Assembly (NCBI GenBank): GCA_964543935.1
Contig: CAZJAK010000001.1
Span: 58,923-122,922, forward strand
Source of the DNA: JAAYDK01 sp964543935
GTDB taxonomy: Bacteria > Spirochaetota > Spirochaetia > Sphaerochaetales > Sphaerochaetaceae
DNA: 64,000 bases
Direction of reading: 5' to 3'
Part shown: one piece after another, positions 51,025 to 58,891 of the stretch
Numbering within the stretch: the stretch's first letter is position 1
Layout of the letters: each line of letters begins with the position of its first letter
The notes under the pieces: model-generated
Database searches by the model: none
What the model saw: the letters and a program-made list of their open reading frames with translations, nothing else
Told to the model about the DNA's origin: nothing
Position numbers and translations under genes: made by a program

Positions 51025-51074
51025 ACTATAGCTTTGAATGTAATTTTATACAATCTTTTTGCATAACGATGCAT
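51025..51074 (-). promoter_or_regulatory. promoter of binding-protein gene 2 with ARG-box-like sites
   Basis: On the minus strand, -35 TTGTAT (51053-51048) and -10 TATAGT (51030-51025) have a 17-base spacer. The ARG-like element at 51038-51053 covers the -35 and much of the spacer. A second, with the perfect core TGCAT-AACG-ATGCA (51060-51073), is centred 21 bases upstream, the spacing of paired E. coli ARG boxes. Confidence 0.78.
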
Positions 51075-51182
51075 GATGAATCAGGTAGGCCGCCATCCAC
51101 TTCCGGTTGACTGGAAAGCGGACATGCATCATCATCTCAGGTGCATGTCATGGAAAGGTATGCGAAAATTTAGGAGGGAAGC

Positions 51183-51788
51183 GTGAAACGCCATATCCTG
51201 TTACCGGTTTTTTTCTTGGTCCTGCTGGTCATCCTCACCGGATGCACCACGCTGAGGGTCGATCGAGTGAATGCACACAAGGACATCGATCTCAGCGGTG
51301 AGTGGAACGACACCGACATCCGCTTGGTGAGCGAGGATCTCATCCGGTCTTGCTTGAAGGGTTCTTGGTACGGCGCCTATTCAAAAGCAAAAAAGCGTGA
51401 CCCTGTGATCATCGTGGGGCGATTCTCCAACATGAGTTCGGAACGGATCGACACGTCGATCATCGTTAAGAAATTCGAATACGCCATCGTCGAGTCACAA
51501 AAGATCATATTGGTTGCCGGCAGCGATGAACGGGGCTTCATTCGCGACGAACGGATGGATCAACAGATTTTCGCCAATCCAGCCACTGCCAAAGCCTTGG
51601 CGATGGAAACGGGTGCCGATTTCATGTTGTTGGGTTCCGTTAAAACCGTTACCGACAGCGAAGGGGGCAAAACGGTCAGGACCTACTATGTGTCGGCGCA
51701 ACTGGTGGAACTCGAAACCACCCGGGTGGTATGGTTGGATGAGTCGACTATCAAAAAGGTCATTTCCCGTTCAGCCTACACTTGGTGA
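51183..51788 (+). CDS. LpoB-like lipoprotein (penicillin-binding protein activator family)
   Basis: 201 residues. A lipoprotein signal peptide ends in a lipobox LTGC (C21). The remaining domain resembles the LpoB/YcfM fold: DPVIIVGRFSNMSSERIDT, FANPATAKALAMETGADFMLLGSVKTV and YYVSAQLVELETTRVVWLDE. In enterobacteria LpoB activates PBP1B from the outer membrane. The start is GTG at 51183, after a strong AGGAGG. It is followed directly by a COG3014-like lipoprotein gene, as in other genomes. Confidence 0.83.
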   Translation: MKRHILLPVFFLVLLVILTGCTTLRVDRVNAHKDIDLSGEWNDTDIRLVSEDLIRSCLKGSWYGAYSKAKKRDPVIIVGRFSNMSSERIDTSIIVKKFEYAIVESQKIILVAGSDERGFIRDERMDQQIFANPATAKALAMETGADFMLLGSVKTVTDSEGGKTVRTYYVSAQLVELETTRVVWLDESTIKKVISRSAYTW

Positions 51789-51802
51789 GGTTGCCGATTG
51801 CC

Positions 51803-53101
51803 ATGTCTGTCCGTATGCGTTCGTTCCCTCTTTTCGCCTGTGCGCTCGTTGCATTGCTGGTGGTGGGGTGTGCAAGCTCTTCATTCATCGCAGTTGACAG
51901 CCGCTGGGAGCAAGGCGACTACCCGGCGGCTTATGCCGCTTTGACCGAGAACCATTCTGCGCTCTACCGTGAACGGGATGAAGTGCTCTATCGGCTCGAT
52001 GCCGGCATGCTGGCTCATTTCGCTGGTCGGTACCAAGAATCGATTTTCCATCTGGAACGGGCTGAAAAGCTCATCGAAGAGCATTTCACCACCAGTGTCA
52101 CAGCCGAGTTGGGGACATTTCTGGCCAACGACACGGTACGCCCATACCGGGGTGAGGATTATGAGGATGTCTATCTGAATGTATTTCTCGCGCTGAACCA
52201 CTACCGGCTTGGTGATATGGAACGGATGATGGTGGAATTGCGCCGGGCCGATTTGAAACTCTCCTCGTTGGAGCGAAAATACCAAGAGCCGTTGGACCGT
52301 GCCCGGGCACAAGCCGGGCGCATGCCAAGCGGTATCAGTGCGAGGTTTTCCAATTCCGCCTTGGTTAGATACCTGAGTTATCTCGGAAACCGCCAGATGG
52401 GCCGCATCGACGATATGCGCATCGATGGAGAGGCGTTGCAGGGCGCGTTCGAAACCCAGCAGTCTATCTACCAGTTCCCCGTGCCGACCTCAGTGCAGAA
52501 TTTGGCAAATCCCCCACGGTTCAACAGGGTCGATTTTGTAGCCTTCAGTGGACGCAGCCCCACCAAGGTGCAGGAAGTCGAGCGTTGGTCTTTTGGCAAC
52601 CGCCATTACCTGAAAATCGCCCTGCCTGTCATAGAACCGGCCCTCCAAGCAGTACGATCGGTTCGTGTCGTGCTTTCCGATGGAACGATCGTGCCGCTTG
52701 AACTGCTGGAGGACATGGGGGCGGTGGCTACAGAGACCTTCAGGCTGAACTATGAACTCATCAAGGCCAAGACCATTGCACGGGCTCTTGCTAAAAGCGT
52801 TGCATCGGTGGCCACCGATGCAGCAGCCCAGAATTCCGAGGGTTCGACAGCCGACTGGCTGGAGTTGGCTTCTTTGCTTCTTCAGGTATTCCAGGAGGTG
52901 AGTGAGGTTGCCGATCTGCGCATCAGTCGATTTTTCCCTGCGCACGCGTGGGTCGGTTCAGCCGACTTATCGTCCGGCCCGCTCAAGGCAGAGGTGCATT
53001 ACCTCAATAGGATGGGAACGGTGATCTATCGCCAGAGGATTGAAACAATCGTCGGAACGGTGCCTTCATGGCAACTGGTGGAATCCTCTTGCCCTTTCTG
53101 A
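51803..53101 (+). CDS. COG3014-like lipoprotein
   Basis: 432-residue predicted lipoprotein; the lipobox VVGC is near residue 23. After it comes a helical, TPR-like region (GDYPAAYAALTENHSALYRERD, AGRYQESIFHLERAEKLIEEH, LNVFLALNHYRLGDMERMMVELRRAD), then a mixed region ending in SADLSSGPLKAEV. By layout and neighbour it matches the COG3014 proteins found beside LpoB-like genes; the function is not established. The start is uncertain: the nearest GAGG is 12 bases before the ATG at 51803, inside the end of the LpoB-like gene. Confidence 0.75.
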   Translation: MSVRMRSFPLFACALVALLVVGCASSSFIAVDSRWEQGDYPAAYAALTENHSALYRERDEVLYRLDAGMLAHFAGRYQESIFHLERAEKLIEEHFTTSVTAELGTFLANDTVRPYRGEDYEDVYLNVFLALNHYRLGDMERMMVELRRADLKLSSLERKYQEPLDRARAQAGRMPSGISARFSNSALVRYLSYLGNRQMGRIDDMRIDGEALQGAFETQQSIYQFPVPTSVQNLANPPRFNRVDFVAFSGRSPTKVQEVERWSFGNRHYLKIALPVIEPALQAVRSVRVVLSDGTIVPLELLEDMGAVATETFRLNYELIKAKTIARALAKSVASVATDAAAQNSEGSTADWLELASLLLQVFQEVSEVADLRISRFFPAHAWVGSADLSSGPLKAEVHYLNRMGTVIYRQRIETIVGTVPSWQLVESSCPF

Positions 53102-53110
53102 TCCAGCCTT

Positions 53111-53566
53111 TCAGTGAATCAGCACTGTGAAGATGTAGGCGATACCCAAACCCAGCAAGGTCCCGGCTATCACTTGGATGCCGTTGTGGCCCAGCATCGT
53201 CTTGAGATTTTCGGGGGAAAATTCGCCCCCTTCATGCAGGTCGGCTAAAATCCGGCTCCACTCATTGATCACTTCGGCTTGTTTGCCGGCAGCCCGCCTG
53301 ATGCTCATGGCATCGTGCATCACGATTGCAGCGAATACAAACGAGATGGCAAAGGCGAGGCTGTGTATTCCTTCGGTGATATAAATGCTGGTGGTCAAGG
53401 CGACCACTGCGGCCGTGTGGGATGATGGCATCCCGCCTGTAGTGAAAAAGAGGCGCCAGTTGAACTTCCTGTCGGTCGCAAGCATGATGAACGGTTTGGC
53501 GAACTGGGCGATCATCATGGCGATCACGGCCGAGAGCAATGGCCGGTTGGACAACATGTATGTCAT
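53111..53566 (-). CDS. DUF212 (divergent PAP2-like) membrane protein
   Basis: 151 residues with three or four hydrophobic segments. The motif GGMPSSHTAAVVAL is the phosphatase-like histidine motif of the divergent PAP2 family, and HDAMSIRRAAGKQAEVIN is also typical. A catalytic role on lipid phosphates is often suggested but unproven. It is convergent with the COG3014-like gene. The ribosome site is weak. Confidence 0.87.
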   Translation of the reverse strand: MTYMLSNRPLLSAVIAMMIAQFAKPFIMLATDRKFNWRLFFTTGGMPSSHTAAVVALTTSIYITEGIHSLAFAISFVFAAIVMHDAMSIRRAAGKQAEVINEWSRILADLHEGGEFSPENLKTMLGHNGIQVIAGTLLGLGIAYIFTVLIH

Positions 53567-53646
53567 GGTTCGAGTCTATAGGATAATGGGGTGGGGTGCA
53601 AGACAGTCTCTTGTCCATCGCCGAACAATGGGATAAGCTGGCCGTT

Positions 53647-54858
53647 ATGAATCCCCCACGGACGAAAAATTTCCAATCGTTGACGCTCAACAGCGCCTCT
53701 TTCATCGCCCAGTTCGCTATCAGCATGGTGAACCTGGCCTTGGTCTACCACCTTCGCGCAACGTTTTCGTTTTCACCTCGTCTGGTGGGGTTGGCGGCTT
53801 CGACCTATACCTTCAGCTACTTCGTCTTTTGTGTATTGCTGGGTCGGTTCTGTGCCAACTTCAAGCCACGGCATTGTGTCGAGGTCGCCGTCCTCGGCAT
53901 GGCTGCCTCGATCGTTTCGATCCTCTTGTCCAATCAAATTTGGCAGGTGTTCGCCGCATTGACCTGCTATGGGTTTTTCATGTCCTTGCTGTGGCCTCAG
54001 GTCATGAGTTGGCTTTCGCGTGGAAAAGAGCGCCACGAGCTTAATAAAGCTACCAGCAGCTTCAATTTTTCGTGGAGCATCGGAGCGGCGTTGTCGCCGC
54101 TGGTGGCAGGCTTGCTGGTGGAAAACTCGACCCGTATACCGTTGGTGGTCTCAAGCATCTTGATGGTGGTGATTTTCTTCCAAATTTTCATAGCCACCAT
54201 GCTTGTCCCTTCCATCCGGGCGGCCACTTCCGAAGCCCAAGACAATCGGGAAGCCCCAAAGGAAGACCGCAGTACACCGTTGCGTTTCCTGTGCTGGGCC
54301 GGCATCCTGACTGTCTACATGGCGCTGAGTGTGTTTCAAACCATATTCCCGATGCATGCCCAGGATGGATTGTCCCTCTCCGAGTCCTCGGTCGGATTCT
54401 TATTGCTCCTGCGGGGCTTGGCGACCTGCCTGACGTTCGTCCTGTTGGGAATCCAGTCGTGGTGGCAATTCAAGCGACCGGTCGTCATCATGAGCCAACT
54501 GGCGGTTGCGGCTGTCTGTATGGCGGGCTCTTGGTTCGCGGTCGACACACCGTATGCAGCCTATATCGCGTTGATGACCGTATTCGGCGTCCTCTTCGCC
54601 ATAGTGTACACGCTGAGCATTTTTCATGGTGCCTCTGGCAGTACCAACCGCTCGCAGCGGATGTTGATCCATGAAATTTTATTGACCATCGGATCGATCG
54701 TTGGTTCTTTTGCAGGGGCATTCGTGTACGAGCGGTTTGGTTACGCCAGGGTGTTGGCGTGGTGCGCGCTTGTGGTGGCCGTGCCCGTTGTGGTGGCCGT
54801 GCTCAGGCGACCTCGACGGAGGCTTGCGGCAGTGGACCAATTGGACAGGTTTCGATAG
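53647..54858 (+). CDS. major facilitator superfamily transporter
   Basis: 403-residue inner-membrane protein with about twelve hydrophobic segments in two halves, split by a charged cytoplasmic loop (about 195-215, rich in E, D and R). The MFS loop after span 2 reads LGRFCANFKPRHCVE. No substrate-specific motif is recognisable. The ATG at 53647 is preferred because the protein then starts with a short polar tail; a GTG at 53596 is possible. The ribosome site is weak for both. Confidence 0.8.
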   Translation: MNPPRTKNFQSLTLNSASFIAQFAISMVNLALVYHLRATFSFSPRLVGLAASTYTFSYFVFCVLLGRFCANFKPRHCVEVAVLGMAASIVSILLSNQIWQVFAALTCYGFFMSLLWPQVMSWLSRGKERHELNKATSSFNFSWSIGAALSPLVAGLLVENSTRIPLVVSSILMVVIFFQIFIATMLVPSIRAATSEAQDNREAPKEDRSTPLRFLCWAGILTVYMALSVFQTIFPMHAQDGLSLSESSVGFLLLLRGLATCLTFVLLGIQSWWQFKRPVVIMSQLAVAAVCMAGSWFAVDTPYAAYIALMTVFGVLFAIVYTLSIFHGASGSTNRSQRMLIHEILLTIGSIVGSFAGAFVYERFGYARVLAWCALVVAVPVVVAVLRRPRRRLAAVDQLDRFR

Positions 54859-54900
54859 ATCATAGCGGTGGATTCCCACCGTAGCAAAGGGAGGTTCTTG

Positions 54901-56142
54901 ATGAAATCCACACAAGTCGGATACATCACCATGGAAACGGGCTCTCTGCACGTCCCGTCCCATCCATCGATCGTCTACGTCGAAGGTGACGGAGTCGGCC
55001 GGGAAATCTCCCCGGTTGCCTTGCATGTCATCGACGCTGCTGTTGCCAAAGCCTATGGTGACGGGCGTTCGATTGTTTGGGAAGAGTGTTTGGCGGGGAA
55101 TAAAGCCGTCGAGCAGACCGGATCCTCATTGCCACCCGAGACACTGCAGGCCATCGAGCGGTCAATGGTCGCCATCAAAGGCCCGCTGGCTACTCCGGTG
55201 GGGGAAGGGATGCGCAGCTTGAATGTCGCCTTGCGTCAAAAACTCGATTTGTACGTTTGCCTGCGGCCGGTGCGGTACTTCCAGGGAGTCCCTTCCCCGG
55301 TGAAGCGGCCCGAATTGGTCGACATGGTTGTGTTCCGCGAAAACACTGAGGACATTTACGCCGGAATCGAGTGGGAAAGCAGATCTGCCGGGGCTCGGAA
55401 AGTGATTGATTTTTTATACCAGGAGATGGGAGTGACTTCCATCCGCTTTCCCCACACCAGCGCCATCGGCATCAAACCGGTCAGCGAGGAGGGCTCGGTC
55501 CGGCTTATCCGGGCGGCAGTCGCCCATGCATTGGAGCATGATAGGGCTTCAGTGACGTTGGTGCACAAGGGCAACATCATGAAATACACCGAAGGAGGAT
55601 TCCGTGCATGGGGATATGCTCTGGTGCAGAAGGAGTTTGGTGCCCGCAAGGATGAAAAAGGCATCTGGAGCATCCCGCGCAACGGCTTGCCGCCGTTGAC
55701 GATCAAGGATTGTATTTGCGATGCCTTCTTGCAGAACATCCTAGTGCGCCCGGCCGATTACGATGTGGTGGCCACCATGAACCTCAATGGGGATTACGTG
55801 TCGGACGCCTTGGCAGCCCAAGTCGGGGGTATCGGCATCGCCCCGGGAGCAAACATCAATTACGAGACCGGGCAAGCCATTTTCGAGGCGACCCACGGGA
55901 CCGCCCCGGATATCGCGGGAACCGATTCGGCCAACCCGTTGTCGATGATCCTGTCGGGGGAGATGCTGTTGCGTTACATCGGATGGAAGGAAGCCGCCGA
56001 TATCCTGATGGGGGCGGTCGAACGGACTATCGCATCCGGGCAGGTTACCGCCGACTTTTACCGATTGGTTCAAGCCGACGGCAACTCGGCAGTCCTCGTC
56101 GGGACAAAAGAATTCGGTCAGTGCTTGATCGCAGCGATGTGA
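54901..56142 (+). CDS. icd: isocitrate dehydrogenase with NAD-type cofactor residues
   Basis: 413-residue homodimeric-type isocitrate dehydrogenase converting isocitrate to 2-oxoglutarate. The substrate site has S106 in GMRSLNVALRQ and FRENTEDIYAGIEW. The cofactor loop reads HGTAPDIAGTDSANP. At the positions equal to E. coli K344, Y345, V351 and Y391 (NADP contacts) it has D337, I338, A344 and A384, so NAD+ is the probable cofactor; R388 (E. coli R395) is kept. GGGAGG precedes the ATG at 54901. It is convergent with citrate synthase, sharing a terminator. Confidence 0.93.
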   Translation: MKSTQVGYITMETGSLHVPSHPSIVYVEGDGVGREISPVALHVIDAAVAKAYGDGRSIVWEECLAGNKAVEQTGSSLPPETLQAIERSMVAIKGPLATPVGEGMRSLNVALRQKLDLYVCLRPVRYFQGVPSPVKRPELVDMVVFRENTEDIYAGIEWESRSAGARKVIDFLYQEMGVTSIRFPHTSAIGIKPVSEEGSVRLIRAAVAHALEHDRASVTLVHKGNIMKYTEGGFRAWGYALVQKEFGARKDEKGIWSIPRNGLPPLTIKDCICDAFLQNILVRPADYDVVATMNLNGDYVSDALAAQVGGIGIAPGANINYETGQAIFEATHGTAPDIAGTDSANPLSMILSGEMLLRYIGWKEAADILMGAVERTIASGQVTADFYRLVQADGNSAVLVGTKEFGQCLIAAM

Positions 56143-56146
56143 AAAC

Positions 56147-56173
56147 CAACCGCCACATAAACTGTGGCGGTTG
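56147..56173. terminator. shared terminator between icd and gltA
   Basis: CAACCGCCACA (56147-56157) pairs perfectly with TGTGGCGGTTG (56163-56173) around TAAAC. On the minus strand GTTTTC follows, ending gltA. The plus-strand tail is weaker. Confidence 0.8.
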
Positions 56174-56184
56174 CTGTATAGTGC

Positions 56185-57483
56185 TCAGCGTTCGGTGATT
56201 TTCTTAACCTCGCGGCATAACGGCCCGTCATAGATTTGACGTGGGCGTCCGATCTTTTGATACGGATCGCGTCTCCACTCGAGCCAGTGGGCGATCCAAC
56301 CAGGTAAGCGTCCCATCGCGAACATGCAGGTGAACATGGGGGTCGGAATCCCCATCGCACGGAAAATCAAACCGGTGTAGAAGTCGATGTTGGGGTACAA
56401 CAACTTGTCTTGGAAGTATTGGTCGCCCCGGGCGACCTCCTCGAGTTCCATCGCTAGATCGAGCAGCGGATCGTTCTTCCCGTTGTGCGCCAAGACTTCT
56501 TGGCATAGCTTTTTAGCAATTTTGGCGCGTGGGTCGAATGTCTTGTAGACACGGTGGCCGAATCCCATCAACAAGTAGGGGTTGCGCTTGTCCTTGGCCA
56601 TCTCCACCATTTCCTTGGGGCTTTGGCCGGCAGCGTGGGCTTGTTCGAGCATCTCGATGACCGCTTGGTTGGCACCTCCGTGCTTGGGTCCCCACAACGC
56701 GCAAATTCCTGCTGAGACCGAAGCATACAGGTTCGCTTCCGAACTTCCGATAAGCCGCACTGCCGTCGTCGAGCAATTCTGCTCATGGTCGGCATGCAGG
56801 ATCAACAACTGGTTCAATGCTTTGACGTGAAGCGGATCGATGACATACTCGATCACCGGTGATTTGAACATCATGTTGAGGAAGTTTTCACAATAGCTGT
56901 ATTTATAGGAGGGGTTGACGAAATCCTCGCCCCGCATGTGGCGGTAGGTGAAGGCGGTAATCGTACGGATCTTCGAAATCAAGCGAGTGACGGCAAAGTC
57001 GATTTGCAACTCCGGGTCGATATCCTGCGTATCGGGATAGAACGCCGACAGCGAGACGGACATGGCCGCCAGTACCGACATCGGATGGGCATCTTGAGGG
57101 TAACCGCGGAAGAAGTTCTGCATGTCGTAGTGCAACAGCGATTCCTTGTTGAGCAGTTCGGCGTAGCGTTTCCGTTCGGCGATGTTGGGCAACTCTCCCT
57201 TCACCAGCAGGTAGGCCACCTCGACGAAGTCACAACTGTCGACCAGGTCCTGGATGTCGTACCCGCGATAGCGCAGGACTCCTTGCTCACCGTCGATGAA
57301 ACAAATGGAAGAGGTGCATGAGCCTGTGTTGACGAATCCAGGATCATAGGTGATGTATCCGGAGTTTTTCCGCAACGATCGGATGTCGACCGACTTGTCA
57401 CCCATGTTGTCGGTTATGACCGGCAATTGAATCGGTTGCTTTCCTGGTAGGCTGAGCGACGCGAATTCCTTGTTCGTTTCCAT
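56185..57483 (-). CDS. gltA: citrate synthase
   Basis: 432-residue type II (hexameric-length) citrate synthase condensing acetyl-CoA with oxaloacetate. Catalytic residues sit in LILHADHEQNCST (first His), MGFGHRVYK (second His) and YPNIDFYTG (Asp). The late RPRQIYDG is the usual C-terminal motif. The start at 57483 is favoured because AGGAGG is 7 bases upstream; the ATG at 57489 is too close. It follows the beta-hydroxyacid dehydrogenase-like gene by 34 bases and probably shares its transcript. Confidence 0.96.
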   Translation of the reverse strand: METNKEFASLSLPGKQPIQLPVITDNMGDKSVDIRSLRKNSGYITYDPGFVNTGSCTSSICFIDGEQGVLRYRGYDIQDLVDSCDFVEVAYLLVKGELPNIAERKRYAELLNKESLLHYDMQNFFRGYPQDAHPMSVLAAMSVSLSAFYPDTQDIDPELQIDFAVTRLISKIRTITAFTYRHMRGEDFVNPSYKYSYCENFLNMMFKSPVIEYVIDPLHVKALNQLLILHADHEQNCSTTAVRLIGSSEANLYASVSAGICALWGPKHGGANQAVIEMLEQAHAAGQSPKEMVEMAKDKRNPYLLMGFGHRVYKTFDPRAKIAKKLCQEVLAHNGKNDPLLDLAMELEEVARGDQYFQDKLLYPNIDFYTGLIFRAMGIPTPMFTCMFAMGRLPGWIAHWLEWRRDPYQKIGRPRQIYDGPLCREVKKITER

Positions 57484-57517
57484 AGGCATTCCTCCTTAAG
57501 GGGGATATTCGATCCGA

Positions 57518-58414
57518 CTAGGTCCCCTGCGCGATGCGCTCGAGGGCCAGCACCAAAGCTTGGGTACCCAGCATCCCTTGTCCCGCTGCTTGCATCGAGA
57601 CGTACAGCTGGCGAACCAAAGCCAACCCCGGCATGAACAGCTTCAACTCTTCGGCTACTTCCAAAGCGATTCCCATGTCTTTCACAAAATGGTCGATCAT
57701 GAATCCCGGTTGGTAGTCTCCCTTCAGCACCCGCCCGGCGAGGTTGTCCAGTGTCCAACAACCGGCAGCTCCCTTGCTGATGGTCTCGACCAGCTTGCCT
57801 AGGTCCAGGCCGGCCTTTTTGGCATACACCAAAGCTTCGCAAACACCGATCATGGTTCCGGCGATGACAATCTGGTTGGCCATTTTGGTATGCTGGCCGC
57901 TACCCGCTACTCCTTGCAGGGTGATGACCTTCCCCATGGCTTTGAAAAAGGGCAGGATGGTCTGGTAGGTTTGCTCATCGCCGCCCGCCATGATGGACAG
58001 GCGCGCTTCGCGAGCCCCGACATCGCCGCCCGACACCGGAGCGTCGAGGGCCGTGCAACCGTGTTGGATAGCGGTTGTGCTGATTCTTGTGGCCAACGAT
58101 GGTTTGGTCGTGGTCATGTCCACCACGATTGTCCCCGGCCTTATGTTCTCAAAGATTCCCGCGGGACCGAAATAGATCTCTTGCACATCGCTCGGATACC
58201 CGACGATGCTGAAAATGATATCGGCCTGACTCGCCAATTCAGCGATGCTCTCTGCCCGGATGGCACCCGCTTCCACCAAAGGGCTCGTTTTGGCCGCGCT
58301 CCGGTTGTACACGATGGTCTTTGACGCCAACGGCATGATATGGGCGCACATCCACCGTCCCATCACCCCAGTGCCGATCCATCCGACTATCGGTTTGTCA
58401 TCCTTACGCATCAT
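57518..58414 (-). CDS. beta-hydroxyacid dehydrogenase (3-hydroxyisobutyrate / tartronate semialdehyde reductase family)
   Basis: 298 residues. The NAD(P)-binding Rossmann motif GWIGTGVMGRWM is at the N terminus. The substrate-binding DAPVSGGDVGAREARLSIM lies near 125. The catalytic lysine is in GSGQHTKMANQI. All family signatures are intact, but the acid substrate cannot be told. GAGG lies 8 bases before the ATG at 58414. It is upstream of gltA on the same strand and divergent from the ArsR gene. Confidence 0.88.
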   Translation of the reverse strand: MMRKDDKPIVGWIGTGVMGRWMCAHIMPLASKTIVYNRSAAKTSPLVEAGAIRAESIAELASQADIIFSIVGYPSDVQEIYFGPAGIFENIRPGTIVVDMTTTKPSLATRISTTAIQHGCTALDAPVSGGDVGAREARLSIMAGGDEQTYQTILPFFKAMGKVITLQGVAGSGQHTKMANQIVIAGTMIGVCEALVYAKKAGLDLGKLVETISKGAAGCWTLDNLAGRVLKGDYQPGFMIDHFVKDMGIALEVAEELKLFMPGLALVRQLYVSMQAAGQGMLGTQALVLALERIAQGT

Positions 58415-58503
58415 TCGCAGTACCTCTTTCGATGTAATATGGTTGGTTGCGATGGTACAGGATTTTTCGATGAATGAACACCCTTGGTGTATGCAGGCAT
58501 GGC

Positions 58504-58535
58504 TTCACCTGCGTGTGAATCACATGTATAGTGAT
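58504..58535 (+). promoter_or_regulatory. arsR-type gene promoter with overlapping inverted repeat
   Basis: -35 TTCACC (58504-58509) and -10 TATAGT (58527-58532) have a 17-base spacer. The inverted repeat ATCAC-N7-GTGAT (58519-58535) straddles the -10, as an autorepressor site would. Confidence 0.55.
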
Positions 58536-58578
58536 GTTGAAGGTCCACTTGGCGCACAATGGATCGTCGGAGGTCGGC

Positions 58579-58887
58579 ATGGTTGCATTCGGACAGGTCC
58601 CGGAAGAAACAATCGTCCTTGAGATGGCGGATTTCTACAAGATGTTCGGAGACTCCACCCGTTTGAGGATCTTGTTCTTGTTGCAAGGGGGCGAGCTGCG
58701 GGTGCAAACGATCGCAGACAGCCTTGGCATGCAACAATCTGCAATCAGCCAACAACTCAAGTTGTTGCGGGCCTCCCGGTTGGTAAAACCGCGCAAAGAG
58801 GGTCGAACCATCCATTACAGCTTGAACGATGACCATATCGCCAAGATCCTTTCACTCGGACTCGAGCATATCAGCGAATCGCCGTGA
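58579..58887 (+). CDS. ArsR/SmtB-family metal-sensing repressor with an intact alpha-5 site
   Basis: 102-residue winged-helix repressor. The helix-turn-helix QTIADSLGMQQSAISQQLKL is at about 43-62, and the wing is RKEGRTIHYSL. The alpha-3 cysteine motif of arsenic/cadmium sensors is missing (it reads ELRVQTIA). The C-terminal helix has D84, H86, H97 and E100, the D-x-H-x10-H-x2-E set that binds Zn/Co in SmtB and CzrA. A zinc- or cobalt-type sensor is predicted. GGAGG precedes the ATG at 58579; an earlier in-frame start at 58531 lies in the promoter. No metal transporter is adjacent. Confidence 0.9.
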   Translation: MVAFGQVPEETIVLEMADFYKMFGDSTRLRILFLLQGGELRVQTIADSLGMQQSAISQQLKLLRASRLVKPRKEGRTIHYSLNDDHIAKILSLGLEHISESP

Positions 58888-58891
58888 TCCT

